Positions 52,260-63,690 of a stretch of 64,000 nucleotides of DNA are shown here, in pieces. Within the stretch, counting starts at the first letter, position 1. Each line of letters opens with the position of its first letter. The notes beneath the pieces are model-generated. The model made no database searches and was not told where the DNA came from. It was given only the letters and a program-made list of their open reading frames with translations. The stretch lies in assembly GCF_050948215.1 (NCBI RefSeq), contig NW_027488833.1, forward strand, positions 247,745 through 311,744. Reading direction: 5' to 3'. Source of the stretch: Halictus rubicundus (Eukaryota; Arthropoda; Insecta; Hymenoptera; Halictidae). Made by a program: the position numbers and the translations under genes.

Positions 52260-54139
52260 ATGCAGGACGAGCGGCTCATCGAGTGTGTCAGAAATAGGGA
52301 GTTTTTATATAATTTGAAGCATGCGAAATACATGGACGCAAAATATAAAAATGTCGCGTGGAGGGAAATAGCAGAAGAATTGAACCAACCAGGTAAGCAT
52401 TTACAACATTTTATTATAACATTTTCTTAAATGTAACTCTTACAATTCTACACTAACAGCTGCACTCATTCATCGCTCGCACACTCGCTCGTTCATCGCT
52501 CGCACATGCACTCATTTCTACCCTATGTACAATCTATTTACAAAACAGTTTCTTAAAACTATCGCGCAAAAATATAATCCTTAAAACTATCGCGGACCTC
52601 GAACGCCTCCCGCGTGGAATTTCCGCCGTGATGGCTCAATTCAGCCCAGAAGGCGTTCGGTGCATCCTCCTCTACGGATGTTTGGGGGCCATGTGTCCCC
52701 TCGTGCGCACGTATGAAATTGTGCAGATGGCACGTGGCCAGCACAATAGTATCAATATTGTCCGGCTTGCCTTGGATTCGCCGGTTGTACAGCCGGAACT
52801 TTTGCGAGAGTATTCCGAACGCACTCTCAACTACACGCCGAGCAATTGACAGCCGTGTATTGAAGAACGTCTTATCTTCGGTTCCCTCTGCTTGGCTGCC
52901 CGGATACGGCCTTAGCAAGTGCCTCTTGAGGGGGAACGCCTCATCCCCCACAATGACACACGGTGCTCGTATTGATGTGCCCGGCAAATTACAGTCGGGC
53001 AACATCTCAGAGTCACCGTTAATCCATTCGCGTCCCACTCTCGATTGGGCGAAAATTCCGCCGTCGCTATTTTTGCCATATGCTCCAACTTCAACGGCGA
53101 TAAAGTTGGAGTTGGCGTCAGCCAAGGCAAGCAGGACAATAGAGTAGTTTCTCTTGTAATTAAAATACAGCGATCCCGAATTCGCTGGGGCCTGGATGGT
53201 GATATGTTTCCGTCGATTGCGCCAACGCAATTGGGGAACTGGCATTTTTCCCAGAACTGCTCCCTGATTCTTCCCCACATTTCCTGGGTGGGCGTCGGCA
53301 TGGTCTCCGGCGTCAACCGTGTCACTATTGCTTTGCACGTTTCTTTTACAATCAGTTCCACGGTTGATCGGCCCATCCTGAAGCTGTAGCTCAGTGTCTT
53401 ATACGAGTCGCCCGTTGCTAAATACCTGAAATAATAATATAATGTTAATTATAAAATATGTTTGTTCACAGCTGCACTTTGCAAAAAAAGGTGGGCAAAT
53501 ATTCGCGACCAATTCAGAAAACACCGCGCGAAAACCGGCACGGTGCGGAGCGGGCAGGCCGCGGATGCCCCGGTCCGCAAATACAAATACGAAGATGTGC
53601 TTCAATTTCTGTGCCCGTACTTCCAGGAGCGGAATATGCTATCGAGTATCCAGAGGTGGGTAATATTTGATCAAATAAATATTTGAAATACTATTTGATG
53701 TATGCTTTGAAATAAATATGATTACTAATTGAAACATTATTTTACGCAGTACTTCGGGTCTTTCGTTCGTGGACGTGGAGAACCCGGCAGCCAGCCCACC
53801 GGAAAGCAGCCACGAAGGGACTCAATCTCCGACAGAACCGGGTGGAGAGAGGAGCAGTTGCCGTCGCCCAAAAGGAGAAAGGTGGCTGAGCTGAGAAAGA
53901 TGCAGGAAGAACTCAGAGAGCAGGTAAAAAACTGCCTACAAGAGATTAAAGGTATGGCGGCCTCGAGAGCCGCCGCCACCGCCGCCGCCACCGACACCGC
54001 CGCCGACGCCGAGCACGAAATATTTTTTAAAAGCATCGCCGCAACGGTGCACTCGTTCGAGAAGAAGAAACAGTTGGAAGTTAGGGGGAAGATTTTTAAA
54101 TTAGTGCACGATATTCAAATGGGGCGAGAGCATTCCTAA
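52260..54139 (+). pseudogene. MADF-domain protein of the Harbinger element, three exons
   Basis: Exon 1 is 52260-52392 (MQDERLIECVRNREFLYN, VAWREIAEELNQP), with donor G|GTAAGC. Exon 2 is 53472-53655 after TTCACAG, phase-matched. It begins ALCKKRWANIRDQFRKH and includes YEDVLQFLCPYFQERNM. Exon 3 is 53750-54139 after TTTACGCAG. This is a MADF (Myb/SANT-like) DNA-binding domain, and in PIF/Harbinger such a partner helps the transposase reach the nucleus and DNA. In exon 3 the phase-matched frame (SSHEGTQSPTEPG) stops near 53890. A second frame carries the likely C-terminus (RKMQEELREQVKN, EIFFKSIAATVHSFE, a BESS-like helix) to TAA 54139. So there is probably one frameshift near 53860-53885. Splice sites are inferred from consensus and phase. 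Confidence 0.62.
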
Positions 54140-54753
54140 TTTAAGGTATATTAAGGTATATTAAGGTATATTAAGGTAGATTAAGGTAGATTAAGATAGA
54201 TTACGTTAGATTAAGTTGTACAATAAGTTAAGTAAGTTAAGTCAATTGAAATACATTGTTTATTGTTTATTTGAGGTAGTGACTGAAATTTCAATTCTTT
54301 TACGGCACCCCCCACCACCCTCCCAAAGATAAACAGAGCGGTATCATTTTACGGTGACATAAGAGCAACCCCATTGTACACTCACCGTAAGCAAACTGCC
54401 AGTCGATCCTTTGGTGCAATCGGCGTCTTCCACGGAGTAGCCATTTTCGTTAGGTCCTCCTCGATTTTTTCCAGCAAGGAGGCGAAGCAGGCCCTGGACA
54501 TGCGGAAGTATCCGTAGAACTTCTCCTCATTGTCCTCCAGCATTTGGTGGAATAGAACAAGTTCTCCTTCTGTGTCTCGCGTTCGCCAGAGTGGGTGGAC
54601 GCTGTAGCGTCTTCTTCGGGGTGCTGCTCGCTGTTGCTCACGCAGTTCCTCTTCTACATGGAGGTCGATCAATGTGTCCACGTCGTCTAACGCCATTGTT
54701 GTTCCATTCAATTGATTGGCAACAGATTCCAACTGAATGAGGTCCGCCTCCAT
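52559..54753 (-). pseudogene. HARBI1-like PIF/Harbinger transposase, two exons
   Basis: A DDE transposase on the minus strand. Exon 1 is 54753-54386, from the Met of MEADLIQLESVANQ to LAVCLR, with donor G|GTGAG. Exon 2 is 53425-52559 after TATTTCAG, phase-matched, reading YLATGDSYKTLSYSFRMG across the joint as HARBI1 proteins do. Catalytic acidic sites: GAIDG (first D), VIVGDEAFPLK (second D) and RRVVESAFGIL (E). Exon 2 changes frame at about 53195-53205, right after GAIDG, where one base seems missing before KHITIQAP. It ends FKDYIFAR. The start is chosen at the Met preceding the acidic, leucine-rich N-terminus; the frame extends upstream to another Met at 54870. Confidence 0.72.
54141..54220 (+). 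repeat. Eight-copy decamer repeat TTAAGGTATA
   Basis: Decamers start at 54141 and every ten bases after: TTAAGGTATA three times, TTAAGGTAGA twice, then three diverged copies. It sits just after the MADF stop, inside the transposase intron. Confidence 0.85.
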
Positions 54754-54950
54754 CGTAATAAAATACAGCGCAAGACGTAAAGTACGAAATACCAGACTGG
54801 TTTGGCAAAAAATGGTGCTAAAATCTCGCTTCGCGGCCCTTAAATACACTACCAGCAACCTCCCCTCCACAAGGACATGGATGGGGGTGGAATTTCCGCG
54901 ACTAGACCACTCGCGAGCGAAGGTTTTTTTTAAAGGTTGTACGGAGACCT

Positions 54951-55424
54951 TTTTAACTGACTGTAGATTGATATTAGTTTTTCACCATCTCAAGGACAGT
55001 TTATTGGTAGGACATATTTCTGCGCGTTCACAATCAACGTTTATATGATTATATTATGGAGGCCAGAAAAAGGCTCGCATCTGGCCGTGTCCTTGGTCGA
55101 CCCTCATAAAACAATTTCCCGGAAATTGCAGGACGGTCGAAGACCCGTGCGACCGAAAACCCTGAATTTCTAACATTTGTTTGAAGTAATTGCAAAATAA
55201 ATGGTGAAAACATCATCCTTTCCAACTAACGCCATTTTCATTAGATACTTTTGTGTTACCACTGCATGCATATGTATTCAAATTTTAACAAAATCCGAAA
55301 CACTACATTCAAAAGTGTCCCTTATCGCGTGGAATGACTCAATTACATACTAATTTGTGGAATAAGACGAATTAATTCGACATAAATTACATCGTTTTGT
55401 CTTACGACACGAAAAATGTATAGG
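54951..55424. other. No gene; repeat-like fragments
   Basis: A short GC-richer piece at about 55060-55160, then about 55260-55340 (TTCAAATTTTAACAAAATCC, GCGTGGAATGACTC), which resembles the inverted form of 23390-23450. Nothing coding is recognised. Confidence 0.4.
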
Positions 55425-56110
55425 GAAAACTCCTAAATTCTTGTCCATGATGGCCTAAACATGGTTAGGGGGAAGGTTCCCTGGCATAAAGTATGGCGCA
55501 AGCCGCGACGTCGCATCTATATCTTGTCCAATGAGACGAGGCAGTAGACGTAAACATAGCCAGTCGAGTGGGATAGAGTTGAAGTTATTATCCTTCCAAG
55601 ATAATTAGCAAAGGACGCACGCTGATACTTCACTGCCTCGTTTCGTTCGACAGAGTAGAGGTACCGCGCGGCTGATTGGTTCAGACTGGAAGGGGCAGGC
55701 CTCGTTTCACACGCATTTTCGGCTGCAGTCCAAATATTGACTACAGCGGTCACACATACTATGTAGGGGGTGACGTCGAAGCCAAAACAATGGGACTACG
55801 GACGCAACTGAGGTGGGGATAGGCATACCCAACGGTGGGCTTCTCAAAAATGGAGACACTTTAAAAATGGCGAAATAAAAATTATTTGAAGTGAACGCTG
55901 CACCGCGGTACATAGCCTAGCACGGTTGGCGCCCCGGTAGAAGCAGAGCCCGGGAGGCTGTTAGACCTATGGCCTCCCGGGCACAGGGCCAACCGTGCGA
56001 GGCTGTGTATCGCGATGCAGCGGTCGCTTGAAATAACTTCAATTTCGTCAATTTTAAAGTTTCCACTTTTTTAAAAACAGGTCCGTAAAGGAGACACTTG
56101 GGGCTATAGC
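55425..56110 (+). repeat. Dispersed repeat family, copy 2, with palindromic core
   Basis: Diverged second copy of 41331-42240. It lacks the duplicated middle of copy 1 but keeps the GCCCGGGAGGC ... GCCTCCCGGGC palindrome at 55948-55981. Both ends share GGACACTTGGGGCTATA-type sequence. Confidence 0.7.
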
Positions 56111-56150
56111 CTCAATTTTTTTCAAATTTTTACCAAGGTACCTGCTAGAT

Positions 56151-56593
56151 CTTATAATATAATGAAAAAAGGGTGACACGCATTTTTACGCATCTGTAAA
56201 ACCAACAATTTTTAAAACATCGAAAATCCATTGAGTTCGATTGATAGGTCATCATCATCGGTGAAGTAGTTTTTAAAATAATACAACATTTATAATGTTT
56301 TTCTCCCTTCGCCACGGCGACCGGGGTCGAAAATGACAACATTTTCGGCAAACAGTTTTATGTTTTCGCTATAAGCTTCCAAAAACTCATTTTCATCGGT
56401 GTGACAGTTCTGGTCTTATAATATAATGAAAAAAGGGTGACACGTATTTTTACGCGTCTGTAAAACCAACAATTTTTAAAACATCGAAAATCCATTGAGT
56501 TCGATTGATAGGTCATCATCATCGGTGAAGTAGTTTTTAAAATAATACAACATTTATAATGTTTTTCTCCCTTCGCCACGGCGACCGGGGTCG
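56151..56593 (+). repeat. Tandem duplication with 264-bp period
   Basis: 179 bp at 56151-56329 recur almost exactly at 56415-56593, separated by 85 bp. The unit includes AAAAAAGGGTGACACG, AAACCAACAATTTTTAAAAC and CACGGCGACCGGGGTCG. Two differences are visible near the start (GCATTTTTACGCATC versus GTATTTTTACGCGTC). Related to the foldback arms at 50477 and 52030. Confidence 0.85.
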
Positions 56594-57606
56594 CTGAGTA
56601 TTCTTCGCAAGAATATTTCGTGAAACCCCGGGCCGGGCCCGGTCGGCTCTACCATAGGATCCCCAGGGGTATGCGGGGAGTAAACGGTGCTGGGGTTCTG
56701 GTAGCTAACCCCCGTGGTGCGCGGCACTTGGCCTTTGTTGCGAGCATCTTGAGCGCCTCTCAAGTCTGTGTGGCATAGGGAAAACGTGCCCCGTTCCCGG
56801 TCCCGGTGAAACCCGTCTTGTATGTGTCTACCCTTACGCGTCGTAGTGGGGCTCGCTAGAGCGCGGTGACGTAATGTCGCGCATCTTGGCGCGCCTCGGA
56901 GATGGGGAATACGGGACTTAGAATTCTATGTGATGTAACGTAGTGGCTATCAATATATTATACAACTTATGACCTAACGCGACATTTAGTTACAACCAAA
57001 CACAACATGTAGGGTGGATGGCGCCACCGTCGCCATTCCCCTAGGCCACGCCGTACGGTCGAGTTTCCTCTCTCATAGCGAACGCGGGAACGACCCGCGT
57101 GCGAGCCGAAACTCGACCTCTTTTCCTTCCGGATACCTCGCGAAATACACACGTGCCCGCGAAGTGCTCACGCTGTTCTTTTGTACTTATCGGCCTCACG
57201 TGGCCGCGTTAAATAAAACTGAACATTCAGGTTCTCGTAGAACCACACGGGAGTGTTGTCAATTCGGCGGTCCTGCCTCGTGCCTTCCCATCACAGAATA
57301 TACGTAGAGTAGGCTACGTGCCTCTTAGCCCTCCAGAGGCTTTAGACTTTCACCGCGAGTGAATCAACCTTTACAACCTACAAACATCCCGACGGGCGCG
57401 ACATCTATTCAGAAGCTAACGCAACATGTCGATAGGCGTAACATCTAGTTATAACCTAGCGCAGCAACACGTCGGCAGACGTGACAATACTCTCGTGGCA
57501 CGAAACTTGGGCGATTTGCCACTACGTCTTGTGGCTTTTTTCTTTTCTTTTTTGATCGCGAGAATTCCCAAGTGAAAATACAAGAAAACCGGTGTACCAA
57601 CTCCCA
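56594..57606 (+). other. LINE 5' untranslated region (probable)
   Basis: GC-rich, with no long frame that looks coding. It reads straight into ORF1. Which part is LINE promoter and which is flank cannot be told here. Confidence 0.4.
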
Positions 57607-58962
57607 ATGACGCTGTCCAATTTACCTGTACAGAAATCTTTTTTTTCACCTCTGAATCCCTTCATACTGTTCCAGGATTTAGAAGAATTAGAAGCCTGGG
57701 CCCTCGGGGCCTCAGGCAACGGAGAAGCCATAATGGCGTCCAAAAACAACGCCAATGACAAAGGCATGGCAGGAAATCCCACGCCGCCATCCAAGTACCA
57801 AACAGTGACCAAAACAAACAATAACAAGAGAAAATCAAATGAACCATCCAACTCAGAGCACACGGGAACAAAGGTAACAGACACAAAGAATATAATAGAG
57901 AATGAATACTTATACAAAAGAAAACGCGAATATGTCATCAACCAATACCCAGCCTCTCACAAGGGCCCAGCATATGTCTCGGCCACATTCAGTAGGACCC
58001 ATGCCAAACCCAGGAACTCCCAAAACGCCCTCATGTTAGCCAAAGCCTTGAGTAAAAACCATGAAGGCGTAGAAGAAATCAAAAACGAAGGATTTGGAAA
58101 ATTCAATATAAAGTTCAGAACAGGCACCCAGGCAAACAACTTCGTGAAATCTGACAATAAGGACCTACAGGGAATCAATATATATATCCCCAAATTCCGA
58201 ATCACAAGGAGAGGCCTCATCAAGGGCTTCTCCACTGATTGCGATTTGGAAGATATAAAGGAATTCACAGACTCCCCAGTTCCCATACTAGACGCCAGGA
58301 GACTCAATAGGAAAATAAGAAACCCACAAACAAACACATGGGAGTGGATTCCTAGCGAATCCATAGTTATCACCTTTGAGGGCACGACTCTTCCAGATTA
58401 CATTAAACTATACAAACTAATCCATACACCTGTAGAACTATACATAGATCCGTTAAAAATATGCTATAACTGCTTTAAAACAGGACACACTGCCAAATTC
58501 TGCCGCAGCGAAAAACTGTGCAAAAATTGTGGAAATCCAGGACACAATATCACTGATTGCCCTACAATAGATACACCTACCTGTGCTCACTGCAAAGAAG
58601 CACATCCTACTTTACACCCAAGCTGCTCGTCACTCCAAACCAACAAGGAAATAAATAGACAGATGTCACTACTAAACGTAAGCTTCTACGAAGCCAAACA
58701 GTTGGTCACGAGACATTCGCTCAAGAACAATTCCAGAACTATACAGGACAACAAGGAGAACTTTCCTCCCCTACGCCAACCATCCCAACAACGCATCCTT
58801 CAACTCAAAGAGTTTGGAGGTCAAAAGGTACCTGCTTCGGCTTCTACCTCTTCCTCTTCCAAAGCATGGTCTCAAGCAAACCCAGCAAACAACGCCTCCT
58901 CTAGAGCATCCACCTCTGCACCTAAACAACAAAACAAAACAGAAAATAACTCACCTGGTTGA
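57607..58962 (+). CDS. LINE ORF1, Gag-like zinc-knuckle protein
   Basis: An RNA-binding ORF1 protein of 451 residues from the ATG at 57607 (MTLSNLPVQKS); the ATG at 57733 (MASKNNANDK) is an alternative start. The middle region (VSATFSRTHAKPRN, FNIKFRTGTQANNF, FRITRRGLIKGF) resembles the RNA-binding part of I/Jockey ORF1. Three clustered knuckles follow: CYNCFKTGHTAKFC, CKNCGNPGHNITDC and CAHCKEAHPTLHPSC (about residues 287-340). The tail is serine/alanine/glutamine-rich and stops at TGA 58960-58962. No internal stops. The end may have been altered by the deletion that removed the start of ORF2. Confidence 0.8.
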   Translation: MTLSNLPVQKSFFSPLNPFILFQDLEELEAWALGASGNGEAIMASKNNANDKGMAGNPTPPSKYQTVTKTNNNKRKSNEPSNSEHTGTKVTDTKNIIENEYLYKRKREYVINQYPASHKGPAYVSATFSRTHAKPRNSQNALMLAKALSKNHEGVEEIKNEGFGKFNIKFRTGTQANNFVKSDNKDLQGINIYIPKFRITRRGLIKGFSTDCDLEDIKEFTDSPVPILDARRLNRKIRNPQTNTWEWIPSESIVITFEGTTLPDYIKLYKLIHTPVELYIDPLKICYNCFKTGHTAKFCRSEKLCKNCGNPGHNITDCPTIDTPTCAHCKEAHPTLHPSCSSLQTNKEINRQMSLLNVSFYEAKQLVTRHSLKNNSRTIQDNKENFPPLRQPSQQRILQLKEFGGQKVPASASTSSSSKAWSQANPANNASSRASTSAPKQQNKTENNSPG

Positions 58963-61900
58963 GACCAGAAATGGATTTCCAATTACCAGGATTCCATTCA
59001 GTAAGGAAAGATCGTCAACACCAACATGGTGGCGGAATAGCCATCTTCATCGCCAAGCACCTAAAGTACATCCCCCTTAATAATCTTGGAATAGCAGACG
59101 GCCATACCGAAACTTGTTGTATTCAGATAACAAACGTGTCAGAAAATACCACAATAGCTGCATGTTACAGACCTCCAGCCAACAAAATTACAGAATCACA
59201 CTGGGACGAGTTCATTCAATCACTCCAAGACATAGGACCATTCATTATTATGGGAGACTTCAACGCCAAACATTCAGAATGGAACTGCTCCAAAATAGAC
59301 AGCCCTGGAAGAACACTTATACAAATTTTAGATAAACATGAAGTAACCATAATTAACCATGACACTTCTTCCCACTTTGATGCCAGAAATGGCTCGTTCA
59401 ATAACCTGGATCTCGTGTTAACATATGGAAGCATTGGAGAAGAAACAACTGTATTCCAGGAAGAGGAACCGTTCGGATCAGACCACTTTCCACTCCATAT
59501 CACAATCAACATTTGCAAAAATATATATAGACGAAAGAATAACAGAATATCCTCACAGAGAACCGATTGGGAGGCATACACAGCAAAAATGGATTATCAA
59601 CTTGAATCATCCATGTTGGCAATGGAAACCTCCTCTACTGATAAATATAACCACTTCGTACAGGGTATGACCCAAGCAGTACTCGAGTGCACACCAAAGA
59701 AAAGTTCAGGACATACATACGCCCACAGAAATCCAGTCCCTTGGTGGGATCAGGAGTGTGATAGATCCGTCAGAATTAGAAAGGCACGCTTTAAAACATG
59801 GCAGCATCAGTCAACCACCAACAACTGGTTCCTTTATAAAAAACAAGTAGCTCTGACCAAAAAACTTATAAAAAAGAAAAAAAGAGAAAACTTCCGACAA
59901 TTTGCCGCCAACCTCTCACACAAAACTTCACTCACCTACATCTGGAACCACATCAGGGTACTTAAAAACAAGTGGACATCCACGAAGAACAAAGAAAGTA
60001 CAAACTCTGAGCTACTCAAGGAAAATATTAACAAAGCCTCAGACAAACTCTGCCCTCCTTGGGTTCCAATAAATCCCATCATAAACATAAAAGTTACTCC
60101 AAACCCATTCCTAGACTGCCCGTTCGACTTCACCGAATTCAACAATGCCATAGACCGATCCAACCCCAAATCATCCCCTGGACTCGATGGAGTACATTAT
60201 AGGATGATTCAAAAATTATCAACCAAAGCTAGACTTCATCTACTTGACATTTACAACGAATTATTCACAAATCACCGCACACCAGAAGACTGGAACAAAA
60301 CCCAGGTACTATTCATTAAAAAACCGGACAATCAAAACTTTAGACCCATCTCACTCACGTCTTGCATGAGTAAAATCGTGGAAAGATTAATAAACAACAG
60401 ATTACTGTGGTGGTGTGAGATCGTAGACCTCATACCCCCAACTCAGGCAGGCTTCAGAAAGGGCCGCTCATCTACCGACAACATCCTCAACCTAGCAACC
60501 TACATACGGTCAGGCTTCGCTCTTAACCAACTCACAACTGCAGCTTTTCTCGATGTCAGCGCTGCCTTTGATAACGTCCAATGCCACATTCTGCTGAATA
60601 CTCTAGCCAAGATGGGAATCTCACGCACCATATTACACTTTATAGCCAACTGGTCATACTGCCGCTTCGCTTGGTCCCCCAGCTTCCATGGCATGAGGGT
60701 AATCTACAAAGGCCTGCCACAAGGAGGAGTCGTCAGCCCACTTCTCTACAATCTTTACGTCGCCAACATCTTCCAAGATATTCCCAAGAAAGTGCACATC
60801 TCCCAGTACGCAGACGACATAGCCATATACACAAGAAGCTCAAGCCTGGAAGAAGCCAAAACAACTATTGAAAAATCTTTTGAAAAGGTACGAACCAATC
60901 TCTCTGCAATAGGCCTCGATCTTTCATCAGAAAAGACCAATATAGTAGTCTTTAACAACGGAAGATTACCAGCCGGACGCACCCAATTTCGATTAGGCAC
61001 TACAGAAAAGACGGATGTAGACTCTGCAAAATTTCTGGGAATTCACTTTGACAACAGACTAAACTTCAAAGCTCACATACTTTCTCTCCACAACCGCTGC
61101 TTACGAACCATGAACATAATTAAATTCCTTAGAGGCGTCTGGTGAGGAGCCCACCCAGACACATTAATTGTACTATATAAAGCCCTGATCAGATCCAGAC
61201 TGGATTATGCCTCCCACATATACTTTCCAAGCCAACAATCTCACATAACCAAACTCGAGTCCATTCAAGTGCGTGCCCTCAAACTGGCCCTCGGACTCAG
61301 AACATCCGCTCCTACTAATGTAGTTTTGGCAGAAGCAGGGATACCATATCTCCAAAACAGAGCATCCTTTTTAGGCAAAACCCATCTCATCAAGATTACT
61401 TGCAACGTAAACCACATTTCCAACAGGTACATAAAAGAATTTGATCAAATAACCTCCTCGAACCCTGGCAATTTACTCCATAAAGCCTCCAATGTTCTCA
61501 TGCACTGCATCAGCAATATTCAAAAGATCTCCCATACTTGCCATAAAGACGATAACTTCCCCTGCATAGCCGCATCCTACAATGCCATGAATTTCCAAAT
61601 TTCCTGCGACCTCAAAACAGGATTTCAATTACAAGGATCCCCATCCCCAAACACAGAATTTATAGACCACATTAAAACCCACTATCCAAACCATCTTTGT
61701 ATTTTCACTGACGGCTCTAAAGTTCAAGGCGGACTCTCAACAGGTGCAGGTATCGTCTGCCTTGAAAGAAAGTTCTCACTCCCTATCCACATTAACCCCA
61801 CAGCTTCAGTATACACAGCTGAATGTGCAGCTATATCAATAGCCCTAGATCTCTTTAACAACTCCGACCAACCTCTGCTAATCTGTTCCGACTCTCTCAG

Positions 61901-62573
61901 TACCCTTACCTCACTAAATAACGCCTTCCCAAATACTAGAACCAACTATCATATCATTGATATCAAACAAAAAACATACAGTCTAACAACCAAATTTAAC
62001 AATCACAAACACGTTTCATATATATGGATCCCAGCCCATAGTGGAATACATGGGAACGAAGTAGCAGATAATCTTGCAAAAGAAGCCACAAAAAAAGCAC
62101 CATCCTTACAACACAAAATCCCTTATACAGATTACAAAGAGCTTTTCAAAAACGAAATGTGGAACGAGTTCCAATCCCTCCTCAGGGATAGGTTTCATAG
62201 CAAAGGAGTTAAATATTTTCAACAATTCTTCAATCCGCATAAGAAACCCTGGTATAGAGATCTTGACCTTCCCAGAGAACTGATAGTAAGATTCGGAAGA
62301 ATGAGGACCAATCATGTTAGCACACATGAATCCCTGGCCAGACTCAAAATAATACAGCATGCCACTTGTGAGTGTTCGCACCCCACCCAAGACATAGACC
62401 ATCTAATATGGTACTGTCCTCATCGACGTAAGAACAGAAATCTAATGGTCTCCAAATTACTGAAAAATAACTGGAAACCCCCGTTTAAAATAGACACCTT
62501 CCTAAAGAACCTCAACGTTACGGCCTTAAACACCATCAATGCCTTCTGCGCTGCAAATAACATATTCTTATAA
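58950..62573 (+). pseudogene. LINE ORF2: EN-RT-RNase H, N-terminally deleted and with a nonsense codon
   Basis: The frame opens just after a TAA (58947-58949) with LTWLRPEMDFQLPGFHS, which is already inside the endonuclease. The first 50 or so residues are gone, including the expected first catalytic asparagine and glutamate. Endonuclease continues with GGGIAIFI, CYRPPANK, IMGDFNAKHSEW and GSDHFPLHI. Reverse transcriptase has FRPISLTSCMSKIVE, AGFRKGRSSTDN, FLDVSAAFDNV, GLPQGGVVSPLLYN and QYADDIAIY. TGA at 61143-61145 interrupts RGVW. The same frame then runs to 62573 with RNase H (FTDGSKVQGG, YTAECAAISIAL, IWIPAHSGIHGNEVAD) and a zinc motif CECSHPTQDIDHLIWYC. It cannot be active in this state. 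Confidence 0.85.
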
Positions 62574-62960
62574 CACCCCAAATCTACAAGCACTCCTCAT
62601 ACTGCTCAATTAATCAGTATTAAATAGTATAAGAATAGTAAGATATGTAAGTCCGATAATTACCATTACAAATGAGAATAGACATAAGGCAATATACGTG
62701 CAATACAAGAACCAAATCAAATAGGTTAATCTAGTATCCAGATACTAAATATAAGAATATAAAGACTGAGTAAATGTAAGAGCGTAAACTTAAGGTATAT
62801 AGACAATAAGACAAGTAGAAGTGACCTCGTAAAGAAAATGTGATAGAAACCACATAGCTAAGTACCAACCCGAGAAAACTGTAAACAAATACTGTATAGG
62901 AAATAAGAGATATACATAGCCTTACATATAGACAGAGAGGAAATATATAGATATAGATAG
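62574..62960 (+). other. LINE 3' region
   Basis: AT-rich with repeated ATAAGAATA/TATAGA words, ending ATATAGATATAGATAG just before the LTR. No poly(A) tract. The short TATAGA repeat could be the LINE tail. Confidence 0.45.
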
Positions 62961-63428
62961 TGTCACGTCCGTGGTTCGATCGCTCGTGAATAAGACAAAT
63001 AAAACTTCAAATAAAAATTATGCCACGCGAGGAGAGAAGAATAAATAAGATTAAGATAAGCCTTAAGATTCTAGGAAGTAAGACGGTGTCATGTCCGGTG
63101 ATTCGACCGCTTAAGAATCAAACGAATAAAACTTCAGACAAAGAATTATTATGAACTATTGTTGAAACCCAATAATGTCACGCAAGGAGAAGAAGATAAA
63201 TGGGATTAGGATAGGCGTTAAAATTTCTAGAAAATTAGATAGCGAACAAAACAATTCCAATTATCCTCCTGCGAGAAACGCAGCAAAGATCGATGTCACC
63301 CCGAAAAATAAACAGAAAGTGTGTCCAGTTGCACCAAGTTCCAAGAAGGCACACTAATCCCATGGTAAGAATGACGCGCATTAGATAAAAGATCAAATCA
63401 TCCTATTGAAACAATGGACTGTCCATCC

Positions 63429-63435
63429 TATAAAA
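63429..63435 (+). promoter_or_regulatory. TATA box of the edge LTR
   Basis: TATAAAA within CATCCTATAAAAGGGAACC, with a plausible start site at TCATTCATTCTGTC about 30 bp downstream. Confidence 0.55.
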
Positions 63436-63602
63436 GGGAACCAATACTTCAAAGATCATTCATTCTGTCATAAAGTTTAGACCGGACCAGTCCGTTATAG
63501 TGTCAATTTCAGTTTTAATAAAGTTTTTAATAAAGTTCAAATTCAGTGAAAGTTTTATAAAGTTCAAAACCAGTGATAATTGGAATTGGTGAAAGCTGCA
63601 AC

Positions 63603-63690
63603 CTGCGACCTGCGAACCGCAGCAACTGCGATTAGCGGTATTCCCGACCTGCGGTAACTGCGATCGACGGAACCTGCGACTTGTGGACTT
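63603..63690 (+). repeat. CTGCGA word cluster in the edge LTR
   Basis: CTGCGA occurs five times, plus a CTGCGG variant, within about 85 bp downstream of the TATA box. Role unknown. Confidence 0.7.

Larger units (their letters stand above)
52111..54950. mobile_element. PIF/Harbinger DNA transposon with two opposing genes
   Basis: A HARBI1-like transposase gene on the minus strand and a MADF-domain gene on the plus strand, the usual two-gene content of PIF/Harbinger elements. The exons of each gene lie inside the introns of the other. I could not identify terminal inverted repeats or the 3-bp target site, so the ends are approximate. Confidence 0.7.
56594..62960 (+). mobile_element. I/Jockey-type LINE with RNase H, internally deleted
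   Basis: A GC-rich 5' region (56594-57600), ORF1 with nucleocapsid-like zinc knuckles, and ORF2 with endonuclease, reverse transcriptase, RNase H and a terminal cysteine/histidine motif, then an A/T-rich 3' region. An RNase H domain after RT points to the I-like group. ORF2 lacks its start and contains one nonsense codon. The exact 5' end is not determined. Confidence 0.8.
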
